A stretch of DNA of 37,070 nucleotides from CAYNST01 sp964546435 (GCA_964546435.1 CAZJKJ010000034.1:1-37070), one strand, 5' to 3'. Shown: positions 1 through 8,462, counted from the first letter of the stretch. Notes: generated from the letters alone by a model not told the origin. Numbers and translations are program-made.

Positions 1-52
1 CACGACCACTACACCCCCAGTGTAGTGCGCTACCAGGCTGCGCTACGCTCCG
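1..52 (-). tRNA. tRNA-Pro (anticodon GGG), 5' part only
   Basis: Read on the minus strand from position 52 the sequence folds as the first two thirds of a tRNA. There is a 7-base acceptor half CGGAGCG, then TA, a D stem GCGC...GCGC around AGCCTGGTA, and an anticodon stem CTACA/TGTAG enclosing the 7-base loop CTGGGGG. This places GGG at positions 34-36, so the tRNA decodes proline CCC/CCU codons. The variable loop, T arm and 3' acceptor half lie beyond the window edge. The CGG start and the D-arm sequence are typical of bacterial tRNA-Pro. Confidence 0.88.
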
Positions 53-91
53 AAATCTCGGCTTGGATTGCGCCGGCCGAGAAGGACGCAA

Positions 92-119
92 ATAATACCG
101 GATGCGTCGAATAATGCAA
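92..119 (-). promoter_or_regulatory. sigma70-type promoter of tRNA-Pro
   Basis: On the minus strand TTGCAT (114-119) and TATTAT (92-97) are separated by 16 bases, and the -10 element ends about 39 bases before the tRNA 5' end. A GC-rich stretch follows the -10 box, as expected of a stable-RNA promoter. The assignment rests on hexamer match and position only. Confidence 0.55.
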
Positions 120-150
120 GACCTAAAAAGGATTGATGAGCAAGGTTCTA

Positions 151-846
151 CTACGTGGGTTCAAAAAAGCAATTTACCGACAAACGCCCTGTCAGCGGGT
201 TGGTATCAGGTCTGAAATCTGCACTGATAGACGCGGAATGTAGAGAATTCTTGGGGTAAATCACCATCCGGTTGAATATACCCTCTTCCTCCCAGATTCT
301 TTCATACAAGGGCGTATCACCATTGATATAACCTCGTTCCGGCATATTGTCCCCTCCGTTCTCACTTTCTAATGAACGGAAATACGGCACCCGGCGCTCG
401 GCATCAATGTATTCAAAGCCGGTTTTTCGGTGTCGGTAGAACGATGTACCGCCCAGCTTTCCCCGAAACAGATAATGCACCGACGCCAGGCTATTGGAAT
501 CAAAGGAATCGAAATGCGGTATTCGCTGCAATAAATTCAGCTGGCCGGGGGGCCGCGACACCAATGAAAAGTGAGACATGGTGAAACGGCAACCGTTCAT
601 TTCAACGCCGAAATATTCCCGCACCGGATCCTGGAAATAATTTATCAGGAATGCGGCATAGGCATCGGGCGCGGCGACTCGCAGGCCGGGGAAAAACCCG
701 GGACCTTCCGTTAACGGTGTTGCAGCCGCCAGGGCGATCAAGTGCTCCGGTGAATCGAGAGCGTTATCGATGACCATCAATGGCCTCTTTTCGCGACCGA
801 CCCTTAACGTTCGGATACTCATTTCCGGGTGGATCTTGAAGTCCAT
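151..846 (-). CDS. DUF6445 family protein, likely iron/2-oxoglutarate-oxygenase-like
   Basis: This 231-residue soluble protein has no signal peptide. The start chosen is ATG at 846, four bases after the halogenase stop and preceded by GGAGGG; a longer in-frame reading back to 930 would run into the halogenase gene and has no separate support. I recognise it as the DUF6445 family that accompanies tryptophan-halogenase genes. It contains His111-Phe-Asp113, His203 in LHSAS and Arg221-Leu-Ser223 in GRLSVN. That order, HxD...H...RxS, is the layout of 2-oxoglutarate/Fe(II) dioxygenases, with metal ligands followed by the arginine and serine that hold 2-oxoglutarate. The family is uncharacterised to my knowledge, so the enzymatic role is inference. 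It is the last gene of the halogenase operon. Confidence 0.78.
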   Translation of the reverse strand: MDFKIHPEMSIRTLRVGREKRPLMVIDNALDSPEHLIALAAATPLTEGPGFFPGLRVAAPDAYAAFLINYFQDPVREYFGVEMNGCRFTMSHFSLVSRPPGQLNLLQRIPHFDSFDSNSLASVHYLFRGKLGGTSFYRHRKTGFEYIDAERRVPYFRSLESENGGDNMPERGYINGDTPLYERIWEEEGIFNRMVIYPKNSLHSASISADFRPDTNPLTGRLSVNCFFEPT

Positions 847-850
847 ATGA

Positions 851-2344
851 CTAACGTCCCTCCACCGCGGACATGCGATTTCTATTGAGAAAATCCAGAT
901 GGGTCGGCATCCGTCTGACTTTTTGCTCAATTCCGGACCGAAGAGTTGAAAAAAACTGATTCAGTTCTCCGTCCGTCATGGTTTTCGCCAGTGGATGATA
1001 GGATTTGGGCGTGATGCCTTGACCCAGCATAACCTGGACCCACGAATCCACTCTGAACGGATCGCTCTCTTCCTTGAAAACGGCTGCGGTATCCCGGAAG
1101 CATTCAATTTTTTCCCTGAGACTGTCCGGAACCTCCATGGTTCGGCAATACCGCCAGAAATCGGAATCATCTCTCTGTGTCACGTGATAATGCAGAATAA
1201 TGAAATCACGTATCTTCTCTGCTTCACGCTTGCACTGCTTGTTGAATTCGTTGATCGCCGCTTCACTTATCTCACCCATCGGGAAGAACTGCAGCAACCG
1301 CGTTACACCGGTCATAAAACTGTGAATACTGGTAGATTCCAACGGCTCCACAAAGCCACTGGACAATCCGAGTGCGATGCAGTTCTTCGACCACGACTTC
1401 AAGCGTCGGCCGGTTCTGTAACGGATAACGCGCGGCTCATTCAATCCAGCGCCTTCAATCGATTCGGTGAGACGCCGTGACGCCACGTCATCGTCAATCG
1501 CACCACTGCAGTACACCAGGCCATTTCCCATCCGGTGCTGCAACGGTATGCGCCATCTCCAGCCATCGCTGTGTGCAATAGCTCTCGTGTAAGGGTGGGG
1601 CGCTCCAACGGTTTCAGTCTGCATAACCACCGCCCGATCACACGGAAGCCAGTGACTCCAGTCTTCATAGCCAACATGCAAGGTACGGTCAATGAGCAAA
1701 CCCCGGAAGCCCGTGCAATCAAGAAACAGGTCACCTTCTATGCACTGCCCGGAATTCAGCGTCAAAGATTCTATAAAGCCGTTGTCTTTGCGTTGCGTAA
1801 CCGTGTCGATTCGCCCTTCTACTCGTTTGACGCCGTTTTTTTCACTCAGACGACGCAAAAATCGGGCATAGCGGGCCGAATCCAGATGGAATGCGTAATT
1901 CATTTCCGAATCCGGTGCAGCGGCAAACTTGCCCTTCTTCGCTGCTTCCTGTTCCAGGCAGTAGTCGCCGAAATCCCGCGACAACCCCCGCTCTCGACCA
2001 TACATCCAGAAATGCTGGAATCCTGCCATCCAGGATTCCTTCCCAGTCGTGCCAAACGAGTGATAGTAAGACTCGCCGGGTGCTTTCCAGTTTTCAAACA
2101 AGATACCCAGTTTGTAGGTTGCGGAACTCGCTTCTACAAATTCGTCCTCATTGATTCCCAGCAACTTGTGGAACACCCTCATTGGAGGAATAGTGGATTC
2201 GCCGACACCGACTGAACCGATTTCTTCGGATTCAATCAATGTGATATCCAGTGCCGTACCGAGTTTTGCCGACAAGGCCGCAGCAGCGACCCATCCTGCA
2301 GTGCCACCACCCGCGATAACAACTTTCTTTCTCATCTCACTCAC
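851..2344 (-). CDS. FAD-dependent tryptophan halogenase family protein
   Basis: This 497-residue cytoplasmic flavoprotein belongs to the tryptophan-halogenase family (PrnA/RebH type), which uses FADH2, oxygen and halide to form HOCl that a lysine relays to an aromatic substrate. The N-terminus carries the FAD motif GGGTAGW (residues 12-18). Lys78 (in TYKLGILF) sits at the position of catalytic Lys79 of PrnA. The halogenase signature WRWRIP (262-267) and the EPLEST stretch (333-338) are present. The GTG start at 2344 follows a weak purine-rich site; ATG at 2335 is an alternative. No flavin reductase gene is nearby, so reduced FAD must come from elsewhere. Members in TonB-receptor loci usually lack a known substrate, so free tryptophan should not be assumed. 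It lies in one transcriptional string with the cupin gene (22-base gap) and DUF6445. Confidence 0.9.
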   Translation of the reverse strand: MSEMRKKVVIAGGGTAGWVAAAALSAKLGTALDITLIESEEIGSVGVGESTIPPMRVFHKLLGINEDEFVEASSATYKLGILFENWKAPGESYYHSFGTTGKESWMAGFQHFWMYGRERGLSRDFGDYCLEQEAAKKGKFAAAPDSEMNYAFHLDSARYARFLRRLSEKNGVKRVEGRIDTVTQRKDNGFIESLTLNSGQCIEGDLFLDCTGFRGLLIDRTLHVGYEDWSHWLPCDRAVVMQTETVGAPHPYTRAIAHSDGWRWRIPLQHRMGNGLVYCSGAIDDDVASRRLTESIEGAGLNEPRVIRYRTGRRLKSWSKNCIALGLSSGFVEPLESTSIHSFMTGVTRLLQFFPMGEISEAAINEFNKQCKREAEKIRDFIILHYHVTQRDDSDFWRYCRTMEVPDSLREKIECFRDTAAVFKEESDPFRVDSWVQVMLGQGITPKSYHPLAKTMTDGELNQFFSTLRSGIEQKVRRMPTHLDFLNRNRMSAVEGR

Positions 2345-2366
2345 AATCGAATCCCGCCGGAATGTT

Positions 2367-3392
2367 TCACCGATTCAACTTGCCCAACAGCATCGCTCGC
2401 AATTTACGAGCATTCAATTCGTCCACCGGACCAAGAAGCCCCCACGCATCTCTGGGCAAGTGCTCCCGTGCCTTGGTGGCATCGCCAAATACGTAGTAAT
2501 CAAACACTGCTTTCCAGGCCAGCTTTTCCGCAACAGGGCGGTCTCTGATCGCCAGTAACGCGTAATAGAGGGCGTTCATGGGCGAATCCATATAGTTGGG
2601 GACCGACGACCACCAATAGTTAATCAAGGCATTAAAGGGCGCCAGGCTCTTGACCTGATGCCACCACATGCTCGGAATAAATATCGCGTCGCCCGCATCA
2701 AGAAATGCTTCCTGCGCATTATCCAACGCCGTTTGGAATCCGGGATACCGATTCAGATCGGGATTTTCCAGGTCGACGACGGTAATGGCTTGACCACCGG
2801 GTGTCGGTTCGAGAGGGCCGGGATAAAGATTGGCAATCTGATCAGGAGGAAACAGGGTGAACTTTCTCTGGCCCGCCGCCACGCAGGCTATATTGTTTGG
2901 TGCGTCATAGTGCGCCGATGCTACCGAGCGGGTACCCAGCCAGATACTGACCAATGGCGCATTGGCATCAAACATCGAATGGTTAAACGGAAGATGGTTG
3001 TTTTGGCTTAAACCGGGCAGGCACACATCCATCGAGGTGGAGCCGACATAAACCGTGGGTTGTTCGTCATCGACCAGACAAGCCGCCATTAAATCCAGCG
3101 CCTCATCAAGGGGCATCCGGAGCTTTTCAAAATTTAGCCGGGTGAAGGTGTCATCATAAAAGAATCGACCGTCGATACTCTTATCAGCCCGGTAGACACC
3201 AACCGTGAGACCGTTATAAAAAGATTTGAGGTGTTGAATGGCCGCTTCTGAAGACTTGCTGGCGACATCGACCAGACTCCAGTTTCTGGCCACTCCCTCA
3301 AGTACGACAGGCTGATTGCCTTCCAGCAATTCCTCAAAAGGGATTGCGGCAGGATCAACGCCCTTAAGAACTTTCACTTCTTTAATTGCCAT
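2367..3392 (-). CDS. Cupin-like (JmjC/cupin_8) Fe(II) hydroxylase
   Basis: This 341-residue protein resembles the cupin_8/JmjC group (FIH-like hydroxylases). The facial triad is visible as His161-Tyr-Asp163 (AHYDAPNN) and His245 (WWHQV), with the usual KFTLFPPDQ segment between them; an aromatic, proline-rich IFIPSMWWH stretch precedes the second histidine. Enzymes of this type hydroxylate side chains of proteins or small molecules using 2-oxoglutarate. There is no signal peptide, so it acts in the cytoplasm. The gene starts 19 bases after the sapC stop and ends 22 bases before the halogenase start, so co-transcription is likely. In such loci it recurs beside halogenases; its substrate is unknown. 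Confidence 0.85.
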   Translation of the reverse strand: MAIKEVKVLKGVDPAAIPFEELLEGNQPVVLEGVARNWSLVDVASKSSEAAIQHLKSFYNGLTVGVYRADKSIDGRFFYDDTFTRLNFEKLRMPLDEALDLMAACLVDDEQPTVYVGSTSMDVCLPGLSQNNHLPFNHSMFDANAPLVSIWLGTRSVASAHYDAPNNIACVAAGQRKFTLFPPDQIANLYPGPLEPTPGGQAITVVDLENPDLNRYPGFQTALDNAQEAFLDAGDAIFIPSMWWHQVKSLAPFNALINYWWSSVPNYMDSPMNALYYALLAIRDRPVAEKLAWKAVFDYYVFGDATKAREHLPRDAWGLLGPVDELNARKLRAMLLGKLNR

Positions 3393-3411
3393 ACCACTTC
3401 ACCGCAAATAC

Positions 3412-4152
3412 TCAAGACCGGCTTTCAAATTCTCGCAAACGTTTTCGGTTTTTCCGACTGATCAGCTTTTTGACATTGTGCAATGACGACTGAACCAAAA
3501 ATGCGGCCCCTAGAAAACCTGCCCGGTTAAGAACTTCCAGCTTCTCCCCTTCGAGTCCGGCAAGCCGACTGCCACTGATTGTAAAGTAATCCTTGATAAT
3601 GAATTTCTGCATTTCATTGACTTCGATTTCGATGTTAACCGATTCGATCAATTCGAACGATTCAAACATCGCAAACATTTGCCGACTCATAGTCATGCCA
3701 TCATTGATGCCACGGAGAATCGCCATCACATTTTCAAGATAAGGAGAGTTGCCGCCGTGAGGCAGAAAAACCGGTTCGCCTTCCTCTTCACTTAACCGGG
3801 GATCTTCCAGATTGACATGGATAACCGGATTCCTGGTAACCACGCCATCGACAAGCGCTTCCTGAAACCCAATCAGAAATGGACCCTTTGCGATTATGGC
3901 GGGTACATAGGAAGCAGTCCACTGTTCACTCTCCAGAAAAAGATTCTCTTCCTTTTCAAAGCCCAGAAATGCGACCGATTGAAATTCTCCAGAAGCGTTT
4001 TTTTTGAACAGAATGGGATATTCCATGTGAACATCCGCAAATTCGGTCGGGAAAGTCATTACGCAATTAACATTCTCTCCGTAGAGCGCGGAGTGTTGCT
4101 GCTTCACTTTCAAATCTTTGTGCTTGATGTTGTCCAACACCACTGTCTTCAT
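3412..4152 (-). CDS. SapC family protein
   Basis: The protein has 246 residues from ATG 4152. A longer in-frame reading to 4236 would start inside a repeated element and is rejected. I recognise the SapC fold family from the N-terminal third: short hydrophobic strands with YPILF, FLGFEKEENLF, a WTASYVP segment and PFLIGFQE. The family was named for a Campylobacter S-layer locus, but proteobacterial members mostly occur next to TonB-dependent receptors and tryptophan halogenases, and their function is not established. No signal peptide or membrane segment is seen. It is the first gene of the sapC-cupin-halogenase-DUF6445 string. The start codon lies only 18 bases from the end of a MITE-like element, so the promoter must lie in or beyond that element. 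Confidence 0.82.
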   Translation of the reverse strand: MKTVVLDNIKHKDLKVKQQHSALYGENVNCVMTFPTEFADVHMEYPILFKKNASGEFQSVAFLGFEKEENLFLESEQWTASYVPAIIAKGPFLIGFQEALVDGVVTRNPVIHVNLEDPRLSEEEGEPVFLPHGGNSPYLENVMAILRGINDGMTMSRQMFAMFESFELIESVNIEIEVNEMQKFIIKDYFTISGSRLAGLEGEKLEVLNRAGFLGAAFLVQSSLHNVKKLISRKNRKRLREFESRS

Positions 4153-4170
4153 TATCTGCGTCCCGAATAC

Positions 4171-4315
4171 TAGGCTCTGTACGAAAAGTGCCTGCGCTCG
4201 GTGATGCTGCGTTAAAAACAGGCTCAGAATGCTCATTTACAGCACGTAAACTCCGCTTATTCGCCTGCTTTTGCTTTGCCTGACCTTCGCTCGACAACTT
4301 CTCGTACAGACCCTA
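4171..4315. mobile_element. MITE-like element, copy A (145 bp)
   Basis: This non-coding element has imperfect terminal inverted repeats: the left end TAGGCTCTGTACGAAAAG matches the inverted right end TAGGGTCTGTACGAGAAG at 16 of 18 bases. The ends start and stop with TA, compatible with a TA target-site duplication. A second copy in the same orientation lies at 24536-24680 and aligns without gaps, with about a dozen mismatches by eye. It contains no transposase, so it would depend on a full-length element elsewhere. It sits between the TonB-receptor terminator and the sapC start. An open frame on the minus strand through it is spurious. Confidence 0.75.
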
Positions 4316-4370
4316 AGGTTTATCTATGGTTGCAAACACCTTTTTAGCATTTGCATACGGCAAGAATAAA

Positions 4371-4393
4371 AAAGGCCGCTCGCAGCGGCCTTT
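4371..4393 (-). terminator. Rho-independent terminator of the TonB receptor gene
   Basis: A perfect 10-bp stem AAAGGCCGCT/AGCGGCCTTT with a 3-base loop lies 21 bases past the receptor stop. On the minus strand it runs into a T-rich tail (TTTTTTATTC). It separates the receptor transcript from the downstream sapC group. Confidence 0.85.
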
Positions 4394-4414
4394 GCTTCAC
4401 ACCCCTATGCGGGA

Positions 4415-7400
4415 TTAGAAGGTGAAACGAGCGCCCACTTGGTAACGGGGTCCCAGATCTTCCATGTACCACAACTGGGTTTCATTACGGCCGTAGTGAC
4501 GAACATCTTCACCGGTAACGTTGATCGCCTCAAGAAACACGGACAACTGGTCGTTGAATTCATAACCGACGTTCATGTCGATGGATGAAAACGCTTCAAC
4601 GTAGACCGGGTTGAGCGAATTACCGCGGTTGGTTTCGTTCAGGAAGCTGTCTCTCCAGTTCCATGCCAGTCGAGCACTAACACCGTAATCCTCGTAAATT
4701 GCTACCAGGTTAGCGGTATCACTCAAGCCAGCCAGAGCAAACTGGGATTCACCCGGATCACCTTCGTCATTAAATGACGCGTTCTCACCCCGTACCATGG
4801 TGTAGTTTGCCTGAATACCGAAACCCGTATCTCCGAAGAAATGCTGCACCGCAAACTCCGCTCCGTAAAGTTTTGCTGAAGCGTTATTGATTGGTGTGCT
4901 GGTACGGAACTGCATCAACGGATCCCGACCTGCTTCAGGTGCCAGATCATATTCGGTGGCGATACCTACAGCAAATTGAGGATCTGGATTATATGCAGCC
5001 GCACCGGTTGGATACGCGGTTGGGTTGGCCAATATCGCCGACATGACAAACAAATTCGTGTCACTGATGTCGGCAGGCGCCAAACCGGTTTCGATAAGAG
5101 CATCGTAAGCCGCATTAACCAACTCGCCGTTGGTTACATCCAACATTCCGTACGCTGGCTCAAGTACCTGCTCGTTACCCAGGAAGTTGGTAACCCGCTT
5201 TTCGAAAAGGCCAATTGACGCGTAGCTAGTGTCGTCGTAGTACCATTCGAGAGACAGATCGATATTGTCTGATTCGAGTGGCAATAATCCGGGGCTACCT
5301 TTGTTTGCCGTCGGGGTCGCTCCAAGTAAAGTAGAACCGATAGTACCAAAGCCACCCCTCGCCGCACCCATGCTGCCATAACCTGCGCGAGCAATTGTCG
5401 TGCCGTAGGACATCCGCGCGATCAGTTCATCACTGATATGCAAGTCGAAGTCTACGCTTGGCAGGAAATGGTCGTAGCTGGGATTGAAACTGAACGGCTG
5501 CACCTCTTCTGAACGGATGATGGTGAAGTCATTATTATCCTGCCACAACAGATGCTGCGGTGTGTTGATATAACTGGTAGACGTTACATCAGTCGTTTCA
5601 TAACGAACACCGGCCAGCACGTTTGCTTCCATTCCGGCAATCTGACCGCCGAAACCAAATTGGACGTAGCCCGCAAGAATTTCTTCTTCAATGATGTTGT
5701 ACGTGGACAGAACCGGGTTCATGGCCAGCTCACCGTCGTATCCACCGGCGCCCAGCGCCCACTCGGTCAACGCAACCGCATCGCCCCGTACGCCCAAGCG
5801 AGTCGCACGACCCAGACCGTGATCGTCGTACTGATCAGTCAAGGCAAATTCTTCGAGGAGGTTGGCCGGAATTTCACCTGGGGTGGCAACGCCCCAGTCG
5901 CCCAACCCCATGTAGCGATCCGAGTTTTTCTGATCGGTTTCAACGTTGCGATATTCCAGACCGAAGTCAAATCGACCCTCGTCAAATTCCCAGCTACCAT
6001 CAAATTTGGCCTGATTAACCTCTGAAACCTGCTCCGCGTACCAGACTCGGGCAACCTGGGTACCGAAATCCCCTACATCAAACTGCCCGTTGTTGTTACC
6101 CCGATAAATTGGGTTGCCCGTGTCGACGGTCGTACTGTCTCCGTTGGCATCTCGGTACAACAGAGCGCCCTCACCGTTTTGAGCCTGCACACCATCATTG
6201 ATGGTCATGTTTGCTTCGGGCAAGTCGCCGCCGAACCACATTTCCTGAGAACTAGCAATTGGCGCCGCGATACTGATGTCAACAGAACCTGCCCGACCCG
6301 GACCAGTCGGCACACTTTCCATGGTGGAATTGTGGACGTCAAAACGTAGAACCAGTGAATCGTTTACATCCCACTCAACATTGAAACCGAGCGACTCCAA
6401 AGTATCGGTCTGATCCCGGTACTGCTGCTCGAAGCCCATGTCTTTGGTATTCAGGACTTCTGAATAGTAAGTTGGAGTAGCAATGGCTGAGTCGTCAAAT
6501 ATTACCTTATTGGCTGACCGGTCGTTTGCGAACCAGAAAGTCTGCTCACCGCGAGCGGATTTAATGTGGTTTTCCGCATAGGTGAAGTCACCCGTCAGGG
6601 TAACGCTGTCAGTCGGACGGAATTGCAGTGTGAGCTGGCTGTTCACCCGCTCACGCTCGTTATCGGTAAACGCGTAGCGCAAGTCGTTGGGTCGTGCATA
6701 CAGCTGACCGGGCTCCGGTGCATTCTCAAATACATCTGCCTCGGTCAAACCTGGCGCCAGGCTATACAAGTTGTTGCCTTGACCCCATCTCGCCAGGTTC
6801 CAGTCGTTCATTGCCGCGTTGGCAGCTCCTGAATGGCGCTCCTGGTAAACACCGGAAAGGCTGACACCGAATGTTTCGCTATCGTCAGTCCAGCTGAAAA
6901 TGCCGGAGACTTCGGGAGTAACATCGTCGCCTACACGAACGGTGTCATCCATTACCGCTTTGGCACCAACACTAGCGTTGAAGCCAGCCTTGTCCAGCGG
7001 TCTGCCAGTCAGGATATTTACTGTTCCGCCGATACCACCACTGGAAATGCTGGCTTTACCGGTTTTGTAAACTTGTACGCCGCTGACGCTTTCAGAAGCC
7101 AGGTTGGCGAAGTCAAAGGAACGCGTGTTACCACCGCGGGTACCGCCTGCTCCACTACCACCACCAAACGCACTCGCGGTCGGCATTTGTCGGCCGTTCA
7201 GGGTCACCAGGTTCTGGTCAGCTCCAAATCCGCGGATCGTTACGGTGGCACCTTCGCCGTTTCGACGGTCGATTGACACACCCGTAATACGCTGGAGGGA
7301 TTCGGCGAGGTTGGTATCGGGGAATTTACCCATGTCTTCCGCAGAGATCGCATCGACAACACCGACGGAATCTCGTTTTACGTCCATCGACGCTTCCAGG

Positions 7401-7531
7401 CTCGCACGGATACCGGTAACAAGGACTTCTTCCACAATACCCGAATCTTCCTGGGCGAACGCTGGATTTTGCGCTGCCACAGAAGCAACTACTGTCACAA
7501 TAGCTGCGGAGAGTTTATTTCTGATAAACAT
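4415..7531 (-). CDS. TonB-dependent outer-membrane receptor (TonB-Xanth-Caul type)
   Basis: This 1038-residue protein starts at ATG 7531; upstream in-frame codons lack a suitable start. The signal peptide of about 26 residues ends in NPAFA, followed by a TonB-box-like segment (EEVLVTGIRAS) and a plug domain with DTNLAESLQRITGV and TIRGFG. A glycine-rich stretch (GGGSGAGGTRGGN) precedes the FANLASESV motif seen in the Caulobacter/Xanthomonas-type receptors. The barrel follows and ends in ARFTF, with the terminal aromatic residue expected for BAM-assisted assembly. Receptors of this size import glycans, peptides or other large nutrients with TonB-ExbBD energy. Its position ahead of sapC, cupin and halogenase genes is the known arrangement, but the ligand cannot be read from sequence. 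No regulator gene or inner-membrane transporter is present. Confidence 0.93.
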   Translation of the reverse strand: MFIRNKLSAAIVTVVASVAAQNPAFAQEDSGIVEEVLVTGIRASLEASMDVKRDSVGVVDAISAEDMGKFPDTNLAESLQRITGVSIDRRNGEGATVTIRGFGADQNLVTLNGRQMPTASAFGGGSGAGGTRGGNTRSFDFANLASESVSGVQVYKTGKASISSGGIGGTVNILTGRPLDKAGFNASVGAKAVMDDTVRVGDDVTPEVSGIFSWTDDSETFGVSLSGVYQERHSGAANAAMNDWNLARWGQGNNLYSLAPGLTEADVFENAPEPGQLYARPNDLRYAFTDNERERVNSQLTLQFRPTDSVTLTGDFTYAENHIKSARGEQTFWFANDRSANKVIFDDSAIATPTYYSEVLNTKDMGFEQQYRDQTDTLESLGFNVEWDVNDSLVLRFDVHNSTMESVPTGPGRAGSVDISIAAPIASSQEMWFGGDLPEANMTINDGVQAQNGEGALLYRDANGDSTTVDTGNPIYRGNNNGQFDVGDFGTQVARVWYAEQVSEVNQAKFDGSWEFDEGRFDFGLEYRNVETDQKNSDRYMGLGDWGVATPGEIPANLLEEFALTDQYDDHGLGRATRLGVRGDAVALTEWALGAGGYDGELAMNPVLSTYNIIEEEILAGYVQFGFGGQIAGMEANVLAGVRYETTDVTSTSYINTPQHLLWQDNNDFTIIRSEEVQPFSFNPSYDHFLPSVDFDLHISDELIARMSYGTTIARAGYGSMGAARGGFGTIGSTLLGATPTANKGSPGLLPLESDNIDLSLEWYYDDTSYASIGLFEKRVTNFLGNEQVLEPAYGMLDVTNGELVNAAYDALIETGLAPADISDTNLFVMSAILANPTAYPTGAAAYNPDPQFAVGIATEYDLAPEAGRDPLMQFRTSTPINNASAKLYGAEFAVQHFFGDTGFGIQANYTMVRGENASFNDEGDPGESQFALAGLSDTANLVAIYEDYGVSARLAWNWRDSFLNETNRGNSLNPVYVEAFSSIDMNVGYEFNDQLSVFLEAINVTGEDVRHYGRNETQLWYMEDLGPRYQVGARFTF

Positions 7532-8119
7532 AATTCTTATTTCCCCAATAGTTGGATGGTTCTTGTTGTAGTGAATATTAACCCGCAAGTTTGCTTCAAA
7601 TAGACCTCCTTGATGGCTATTCAGACGATGCCTGAAGAACATGTTCCAGTTCGATGACGTTCGAAACGGTTATCGCCCCTCATCATCACTACTGCACTGT
7701 ACGCTTCCGCACGTAGTTGTGTACTTAATATTATGTTTTTCTAATTGCACCTGTACCCGGACGGGTGCAAAGCCACAGTTGGAACTTTTTGACGAGAGAT
7801 CCTGTCACACATGCAGACCATTGGAAAACGTTTTTCTGCAAGTATTTTCAAAACCGCTAAATGTCCCCGTAAAGCTCTGGCTGTTATTGTATTTATACAG
7901 ATCGCAGCTTATGGTCGGGGCGAAAATGCGCAACATACCCTCTTAGATAGCGGCCTGTCAACAACTAAGGAACCCCGACAGGACGCCGCTCGTCTCCTTG
8001 TCAGACCCTGATTTCCCGGTTTAAAACCACGAGAAACCCGCAAGAAAGTTCACCGCTGTTTCCTGTATAGTTCAATTCGACCACCAGCACCACTGGCAAT
8101 CCGACGTCGAGAAGCCACT
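7532..8119. other. Intergenic region between the divergent receptor and DUF2845 genes
   Basis: This spacer of about 590 bases carries the 5' regions of two divergent genes. It contains an AAGGAGG site (7605-7611, minus) with a possible 20-codon leader, an inverted repeat at 7745-7770 and an AT-rich stretch around 7725-7745. Short open frames on the plus strand (7641-7946, 7811-8011) have no convincing start site or protein features. Confidence 0.6.
7745..7770. promoter_or_regulatory. Inverted repeat, candidate operator upstream of the TonB receptor
   Basis: Perfect 7-bp arms TTGCACC and GGTGCAA are separated by 12 bases. On the minus strand the downstream arm lies next to an AT-rich segment with a TAATAT -10-like box about 20 bases further on, so a bound repressor could overlap the promoter. 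The cognate factor is unknown and no regulator gene lies in the locus. Confidence 0.35.
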
Positions 8120-8446
8120 ATGAAGAGAATTCTGCTAGCCCTGCCTCTCCTGAGCCTGTTCCCCTGGAGTGCATCGGCCGCCGGCATGCGCTGTGGCACT
8201 CATCTGGTACAGGAAGGCTACGATTTCACCCGGGTGGAACAGCTATGCGGCGAACCAGACTCCGCCTACTCGCTGGGCGAACGCTACATCTACAATAGTG
8301 TGCGCAACAGCAATCAGGCGGCGACCATTGCCCAGGTCATTCGGCTCGACCAGTGGGTGTACCGACAGCATCAGAATGGGTTCAGCCGGATCCTGCACTT
8401 TGAAAACGGCCGTTTGGTCCGTATTGAACTCGGCGACAGGAATTAG
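8120..8446 (+). CDS. DUF2845 family secreted protein
   Basis: This 108-residue protein has a clear signal peptide (residues 1 to about 20, ending SASA). The mature part is small with two cysteines (MRCG and QLCGEP), plus YIYNS, WVYRQ and the C-terminal FENGRLVRIELG strand pair. I recognise it as DUF2845, a small periplasmic or exported family of unknown function found in gammaproteobacteria. A GAGAAG ribosome site lies 8 bases before the ATG. It is convergent with the large mshQ-like gene, with 16 bases between the stops. The two cysteines could form one disulfide after export; that is inference. Confidence 0.8.
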   Translation: MKRILLALPLLSLFPWSASAAGMRCGTHLVQEGYDFTRVEQLCGEPDSAYSLGERYIYNSVRNSNQAATIAQVIRLDQWVYRQHQNGFSRILHFENGRLVRIELGDRN

Positions 8447-8462
8447 ACGCAAAAACAATCGG

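Noticed and set aside
4153..4297. N-terminal extension of sapC and the 76-codon frame through the MITE
   Set aside because: These readings translate the MITE-like repeat; the family start is the ATG at 4152.
7641..8011. Short plus-strand frames between the receptor and DUF2845 genes
   Set aside because: No ribosome site with proper spacing and no recognised domain; overlap with the regulatory spacer makes chance likely.
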